Positions 14,471 to 17,528 of a stretch of 17,528 nucleotides of DNA are shown here, in pieces (position 1 is the first letter of the stretch; the number at the start of each line of letters is the position of its first letter). A program made the translations under genes and the position numbers. The DNA comes from Prolixibacteraceae bacterium (GTDB lineage: Bacteria > Bacteroidota > Bacteroidia > Bacteroidales > Prolixibacteraceae). Where the stretch lies: the NCBI GenBank assembly GCA_027858145.1, contig JAQIDF010000505.1, forward strand, positions 1 to 17,528, written 5' to 3'. Below the pieces are notes generated by a model, which saw only the letters and a list, made by a program, of their open reading frames with translations, made no database searches and was not told where the DNA came from.

Positions 14471-15157
14471 CTAAAAAACAATTTTCAGCAAGCTGTTCTT
14501 TTGAAAATAAAGGGGCAATTCTTTACCCAATTCCATATAAGCCAAAGTTGGTATTCCGATGTCGGCCACAAAAATTTGCACCGAATCTTTCAATGGAAGT
14601 AATTCGGTTTTCATGGCAGCTAAGGTAATAATGCAATCGGGTTTGAAAAGACTGGACGAATTAACAGGATTAAAGCCAGAAGGCAAATCGAGGGAAATCT
14701 TGTGGCAAAATAAGTGATTTGCTTGTTCTATGGCGCTTTCGAATTCAACAGGTAGGGGTAAGCGTTGCGAAAATCCAAAATAAGCATCGATAAAAAGATC
14801 AGGTTTATTCAATGAACCAATTACAGCACCAAAAGCCAAAGCCCGTTTTAGCTGAATGGCCGGTAACTCTTTGAGGTTTGGATCAGGTAAACTGATAAAA
14901 ACCTTATATCCCCATCCTGCCAACCTTCGGGCAGCAACCAAGCCACCACCTCCGTTGTTCCCGGTACCCACACCAATTAAGATTTCGCCCTTTTCGGGAA
15001 GAAAAGATGCAGCTAACCGAGCCAGGTTTTGTCCGGCATTTTCCATCATTAATTCAATGGGAAGATGATATTTCTCAACCGATAAGTAATCCATCGTTCT
15101 GAACTGATCGATGAGCAATATGGGAACGTTGTTGATGCTTGTTTCTGTAAAACTCAT
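14471..15157 (-). CDS. NAD(P)H-hydrate epimerase-like protein (YjeF N-terminal domain)
   Basis: 228 residues from the ATG at 15157, one base after the preceding stop. A longer start at 15202 would overlap that gene by 44 nt and add 15 residues not typical of the family. YjeF_N enzymes interconvert the R and S forms of damaged NAD(P)HX. Signatures: MMENAGQNLARLA, GVGTGNNGGGGLVAARRLAGWGY, FIDAYFG and SLDLPSGFNP. Two departures: the usual NNGGDG loop reads NNGGGG (Asp replaced by Gly71), and FGTGL after FIDAY is FGFSQ. The ADP/ATP-dependent dehydratase half found in most bacterial Nnr proteins is missing. It may be an epimerase with a separate partner or a YjeF_N domain with another role. Confidence 0.8.
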   Translation of the reverse strand: MSFTETSINNVPILLIDQFRTMDYLSVEKYHLPIELMMENAGQNLARLAASFLPEKGEILIGVGTGNNGGGGLVAARRLAGWGYKVFISLPDPNLKELPAIQLKRALAFGAVIGSLNKPDLFIDAYFGFSQRLPLPVEFESAIEQANHLFCHKISLDLPSGFNPVNSSSLFKPDCIITLAAMKTELLPLKDSVQIFVADIGIPTLAYMELGKELPLYFQKNSLLKIVF

Positions 15158-15158
15158 T

Positions 15159-15719
15159 TTAGTAATTGTACCCTTTAACTTCTTCTTCGGTAATTGCCAC
15201 ACCTAAAGAAAGTACCATGCGGTTTACAAAGTTGAAATAGGAAACAACCAACGAAGCATCGAGAATGGCGTTATCAGTTAGCCCCACCGTTTTCAATGCA
15301 TTGAGGTATTTATCGTCCTTGTATGCTTCGGGGGCTACCGTTAGTAAATTGGCAAAACTGCAAAGTGTATGTTCGCGTGTCGACAATTCCACTTCTTCAA
15401 AATCGAAACGCAATTGGTTTACTTTAGCTTCGTTTTTCCAATAGTGGTTCAGCGCTTGCGCATGATGTAACTGGCAATATTCGCGTTGGTTGGCTGCCGA
15501 AACCACAACGGCCATAATTTCGCGTTCGGCTTTGGTTAATTCCGATTTCGAAAACATGATTTCCATATACAGGTCAATATGCTTCACAATGCTTTCAGGG
15601 CGAAGGCTTTGAACGGTATGTATATCGGCCAACTTACCGCGGGAAGATATCAAGTTGTCGTATATTTCTTTTAATCTTCCCGTTGAATCTTCGTAGGGAA
15701 TTACTTTAATTCTGCTCAT
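15159..15719 (-). CDS. Carboxymuconolactone decarboxylase/AhpD-like peroxidase-related protein
   Basis: 186 residues, all-helical, of the peroxidase-related AhpD-like family. The family active site is usually N-x-C-x-Y-C-x-x-H-H; here it is NQREYCQLHH, so the first Cys is Arg79 while Cys82, His85 and His86 remain. LTKAEREIMAVVVSAAN before it and the C-terminal SYFNFVNRMVLSLGV also match the family. Loss of one Cys of the CxxC pair should prevent the intramolecular disulfide, so the chemistry may be one-Cys or non-peroxidase. It overlaps the NrtS-like gene by 4 nt and is adjacent to the epimerase. CMD genes often accompany ECF sigma factors. Confidence 0.85.
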   Translation of the reverse strand: MSRIKVIPYEDSTGRLKEIYDNLISSRGKLADIHTVQSLRPESIVKHIDLYMEIMFSKSELTKAEREIMAVVVSAANQREYCQLHHAQALNHYWKNEAKVNQLRFDFEEVELSTREHTLCSFANLLTVAPEAYKDDKYLNALKTVGLTDNAILDASLVVSYFNFVNRMVLSLGVAITEEEVKGYNY

Positions 15720-15973
15720 GGGTTAGTTTCTTTTTCATGACACTTGCTACGGTTAGCCAAAATCGAAGAATATAGCGACACACAAAATGGAACGAGGAAG
15801 GTAAGTAGTACTTTGTAAATATTCAGTCGGGTGAACGACAGGCTGAATAGTTGCGGATTATTAATTAAATTGAGAATAATCCCCACCAAAATAGCAACAC
15901 GAATAGCCCTTCTAACCGAATTTTTGGAAACTTCAATGTTTTTAAACCGCAACCTAAAGTTTTGCTCTGCCAT
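15716..15973 (-). CDS. NrtS-like small two-helix membrane protein
   Basis: 85 residues with two hydrophobic helices (about 24-40 and 52-72) joined by a short loop. The sequence SVRRAIRVAILVGIILNLINNPQLF then YKVLLTFLVPFCVSLYSSI matches my memory of the NrtS nitrate/nitrite transporter family (RRALR...VGTxLxLINQ and LTYLVPFCVATYG). It is tightly packed: 1 nt after the anti-sigma stop and overlapping the CMD start by 4 nt. The family is reasonably secure; its transport function in this context is not. Confidence 0.75.
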   Translation of the reverse strand: MAEQNFRLRFKNIEVSKNSVRRAIRVAILVGIILNLINNPQLFSLSFTRLNIYKVLLTFLVPFCVSLYSSILANRSKCHEKETNP

Positions 15974-15974
15974 T

Positions 15975-16238
15975 TTATTCGCTTATCAATTTGCTCAGAA
16001 TATCCTCTTTCAACTTCGATACATCGTGTAAGGTTAATTCCCTGTCAAGATGCTGGTGGATACCATTTTCCAAAACAGTGCTTTGTTTTTCATAATTTGT
16101 ACAAGCCTTGCACATAGATTTGTGGACTTTAAGCTGTAATCGCTTTGAAAACGAGAGCTTAAAATGAAATTGTTTCTCTATCAGCTCAGTGGCTTTTAAG
16201 CACGAAAGGAAGAGTAGGTGCATTATTTTTTTCATCAT
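15975..16238 (-). CDS. Small zinc-finger protein, likely anti-sigma factor
   Basis: 87 residues, no membrane segment. VHKSMCKACTNYEK gives His39-x3-Cys43-x2-Cys46, the HxxxCxxC pattern of zinc-binding anti-sigma (ZAS) domains, preceded by an amphipathic helix. It starts 11 nt after the sigma factor stop, the usual place for the cognate anti-sigma factor. Being soluble, it would sense a cytoplasmic signal, for instance through oxidation of the zinc cysteines as in RsrA-type proteins. The start could be Met1 or Met2. An ECF-type element (copy F) inside the sigma gene lies 82 nt before its ATG. Confidence 0.75.
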   Translation of the reverse strand: MMKKIMHLLFLSCLKATELIEKQFHFKLSFSKRLQLKVHKSMCKACTNYEKQSTVLENGIHQHLDRELTLHDVSKLKEDILSKLISE

Positions 16239-16249
16239 TGTTTTTCAAT

Positions 16250-16801
16250 TTAATTGTACCAGTTCTTTTCAACACAATCTCTCAACTGAAGTTTCGCCCT
16301 GTGTACTATTTGCCAAAAATTGGACGGGGTTATCCCCAATTCCTGACAAATTTCATCGCCATTTTTTTCCATCAAATATTTTAGTTTTACCGAAGTACTC
16401 CATTTTTCGGGAAGTGCATCAAGACATTTCTTAAGAATTTGCTGAAATTCGGAATTATCGAGTAGGTGCGATTCATCTTCAAACTGCCAATCGTTGGGTT
16501 TTCGTTGTTCCTGCCAGCCTCCATCGTGCTCAAAGAATTTTGGAAAAGATTGATCTTCCACAGGTACAGTTTGGTGTACCTTTTTCCGGTAATGATCTAT
16601 TATTTTGTGGTTGAGGATACTAAAAAGCCATGTTTTTGGTGTGCTTTCACCTTTGAAAGTATCCATCTTTTCAGCAGCCGATAGAAAGGTGTCTTGCACT
16701 AAATCTTTGGCCAATTCGCTGTTCGACACCTTGTGCAACGCCCATTTATAAAGGTCGGTTGTGTAGGTTTCCACCCAATTTGTAAGTAGATTAGTTGGCA
16801 T
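16250..16801 (-). CDS. ECF-type RNA polymerase sigma factor (sigma-70 family)
   Basis: 183 residues. Region 2 spans about 10-76 (AKDLVQDTFLSAAEKM, STPKTWLFSILNHKIIDHYRKK), recognising the -10 element. Region 4 spans about 122-180 (LDALPEKWSTSVKLKYL, DEICQELGITPSNFWQIVHRAKLQLRDCV), recognising the -35 element. The linker of about 45 residues (77-121) is acidic and aromatic-rich. There is no C-terminal extension. The gene opens the minus-strand cluster and is followed 11 nt later by a zinc-finger anti-sigma candidate. No copy of the TGTCAGG/CG(T/A)C element is found between its ATG and the intron remnant (16802-16971), so autoregulation through it is not visible. Confidence 0.95.
   Translation of the reverse strand: MPTNLLTNWVETYTTDLYKWALHKVSNSELAKDLVQDTFLSAAEKMDTFKGESTPKTWLFSILNHKIIDHYRKKVHQTVPVEDQSFPKFFEHDGGWQEQRKPNDWQFEDESHLLDNSEFQQILKKCLDALPEKWSTSVKLKYLMEKNGDEICQELGITPSNFWQIVHRAKLQLRDCVEKNWYN
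16321..16348 (-). promoter_or_regulatory. ECF-type promoter candidate inside the sigma gene, copy F
   Basis: Minus strand: TGTCAGG, 15 nt, CGTCCA, within the region 4 codons of the sigma gene. The -10 block ends 82 nt before the anti-sigma ATG at 16238. Spacing and both blocks match the intergenic copies, but coding constraint could have produced it, so it is less certain. If active it would raise the anti-sigma, NrtS, CMD and epimerase genes relative to sigma. Confidence 0.45.
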
Positions 16802-17130
16802 GGTTAATTTTCCATTTTAATTGTTGAACCTTCATTATAAGCATTTCACTCTTCTTTGTTGAAAAAAACAGAGCAATATAATTTATGAATTTTGTTTAAA
16901 ACTCAAATGTAACAAATTATAGCACGGGTGCGAGGGCAAAAAAACAGCTCTTTTGCAAGCCAAGGGTTTGAGTGTCCCGTAAAACCAGACCACTTAGTTT
17001 CGATCAACGATTGGAAGAACTCAACAGCTATCTTACAGGATGGTTGGGGTACTTTCGTTATGCAAATATGCAGAACAAGTTGAAAGAACTGGATGTTTGG
17101 ATTCGTTGTCGCTTGCGTTATTGTATTTGG

Positions 17131-17148
17131 TCCCGATAGAATTCGGGA
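17131..17148. repeat. 18-bp palindromic insert 1 in the maturase remnant
   Basis: TCCCGATAGAATTCGGGA, with 6-bp arms TCCCGA/TCGGGA. It stands between RYCIW and KKPNK codons, where group II maturases normally have two to three residues such as KQW. It adds an in-frame TAG and shifts the frame. It shares arms and the right flank (GGAGGA) with the second palindrome 80 bases on. Confidence 0.7.
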
Positions 17149-17228
17149 GGAAGAAACCAAACAAGCGCATGCGTAGCTATATTCGAATGGGCTTAAGATC
17201 AGGACAAGCCTGCGCATGGTCACGCTCA

Positions 17229-17246
17229 TCCCGATAATTATCGGGA
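17229..17246. repeat. 18-bp palindromic insert 2 in the maturase remnant
   Basis: TCCCGATAATTATCGGGA, a perfect 9+9 palindrome. Removing exactly these 18 bases restores the expected reading frame (SRS-GGWAQ) of the maturase C-terminus without a stop; with it, TAA is in frame. This points to a precise insertion of a short mobile or self-copying palindrome. Confidence 0.75.
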
Positions 17247-17279
17247 GGAGGTTGGGCGCAATCATGCAGCCCAATCATG

Positions 17280-17367
17280 AAACGAGCACCATTTAACATT
17301 GTTTTAAGAACTTAATTTGTAAGCGAGTTCAGGCGAATGCAATAAAATATTTTAATGATATGAGACT
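17280..17367. other. About 88-nt insertion in the maturase tail
   Basis: The expected continuous protein SPIMKTTVTIARLKRRGY is broken after the ATG at 17277-17279 and resumes at AAA 17368. The intervening A/T-rich segment (about 88 nt, frame-shifting) has no coding match I recognise and no clear terminal inverted repeats. Exact ends are uncertain by a few bases because A residues flank both sides. Confidence 0.5.
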
Positions 17368-17505
17368 AAAACCACTGTTACTATTGCACGGTTAAAACGC
17401 AGAGGTTACATCGAATTTTACGATTATTTCCAACGCTTTAACCTTAAGAGTAATTACAAGTTAGATTTTGAATTCTGTTAATACTGGACACTACTTATGT
17501 TCGTT

Positions 17506-17528
17506 GAACCGCCGTATACCGGCCGGTA
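17506..17528 (+). ncRNA. Start of group II intron domain V (partial)
   Basis: After the maturase stop, GAACCGCCGTATACC follows at 17506. This resembles the 5' strand of domain V of bacterial group II introns, which normally continues with a tetraloop and GTACGTACGGTGG. The window ends in the loop region (GGCCGGTA), so pairing cannot be checked. Confidence 0.5.

Larger units (their letters stand above)
16972..17481 (+). pseudogene. Group II intron maturase: X domain and C-terminal remnant
   Basis: Frame from about 16972 gives VSRKTRPLSFDQRLEELN and GWLGYFRYANM (maturase X domain of group II intron proteins), up to RYCIW at 17130. A 20-nt stretch containing a palindrome then shifts the frame. 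KKPNKRMRSYIRMGL continues from 17151, is hit by an in-frame stop inside a second palindrome, and resumes as GGWAQ and SPIMK to 17282. After a further insertion, TTVTIARLKRRGY resumes at 17371 and stops at TAA 17479-17481. At least three lesions make it non-functional. Directly upstream (before 16972) the frame has TGA, and the N-terminal RT part is absent here; the matching part lies at the left window edge. Confidence 0.85.

Noticed and set aside
14471..15202. Longer start for the epimerase gene at 15202
   Set aside because: It overlaps the CMD gene by 44 nt and adds residues not typical of YjeF_N; the ATG at 15157 sits right after the CMD stop.
16904..16911. Minus-strand TACATTTG matching the Bacteroidota -7 consensus TAnnTTTG upstream of the sigma gene
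   Set aside because: No TTG at the expected -33 spacing; it could be chance in A/T-rich DNA, so it is not listed as a promoter.

Overview
The window looks like a chromosomal segment of a Bacteroidota bacterium, probably Bacteroidales/Marinilabiliales-like. The evidence is the gene families present (DUF6695-like, DUF4833, tRNA_anti-like OB-fold, YceI, Bacteroidota-style ECF sigma factor) and the A/T-rich intergenic DNA. The taxonomic call is an inference. All 25 genes between about 240 and 16.8 kb lie on the minus strand and read right to left. No tRNA, rRNA, CRISPR array or transposase gene was seen.

Both edges hold pieces of a group II intron reverse transcriptase/maturase on the plus strand. 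The left edge has the YADD part of the RT domain, cut by a stop. The right edge has the maturase (X) domain, the C-terminal tail and the start of what looks like intron domain V. The two pieces are in the order and orientation expected of one intron protein interrupted by about 16.7 kb. The right piece is further damaged by two 18-bp palindromes of one family and by an insertion of about 88 nt.

The cluster begins on the right with an ECF sigma factor and a small HxxxCxxC zinc-finger anti-sigma candidate. These are followed by a NrtS-like membrane protein, an AhpD/CMD-type protein and a NAD(P)HX epimerase domain. Next come an exported rhodanese-thioredoxin fusion and a long run: OB-fold protein, YceI, exported thioredoxin, DUF4833, LysE-type exporter, exported peroxiredoxin and DUF427. 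After DUF427 come a CDGSH-ferredoxin-CDGSH-glutamate-synthase fusion, an EanB-like sulfurtransferase and an EgtD/EanA-like histidine methyltransferase. The left part holds a GDCCVxC protein (in a frame without a normal start), an FMN reductase, an exported DsrE protein and DUF4395. The last run is a thioredoxin-fold peroxiredoxin-like protein, DinB, a TANGO2/NRDE protein, a DUF6695-like protein and a stand-alone CoaB domain.

Two observations tie this together. First, the pattern TGTCAGG - 14 or 15 nt - CG(T/A)C occurs six times, always on the minus strand. Five copies sit in intergenic gaps a short distance before a start codon and one lies inside the sigma gene just ahead of the anti-sigma gene. 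It has the form of an ECF -35/-10 promoter, so the cluster is probably a regulon of its own sigma factor. Second, the methyltransferase and sulfurtransferase match the anaerobic ergothioneine pathway (EanA/EanB) down to catalytic residues and their spacing. The best overall reading is an ECF-controlled thiol, sulfane-sulfur and oxidative-stress island with ergothioneine synthesis at its centre, exported redox proteins, and metabolite/cofactor repair functions.
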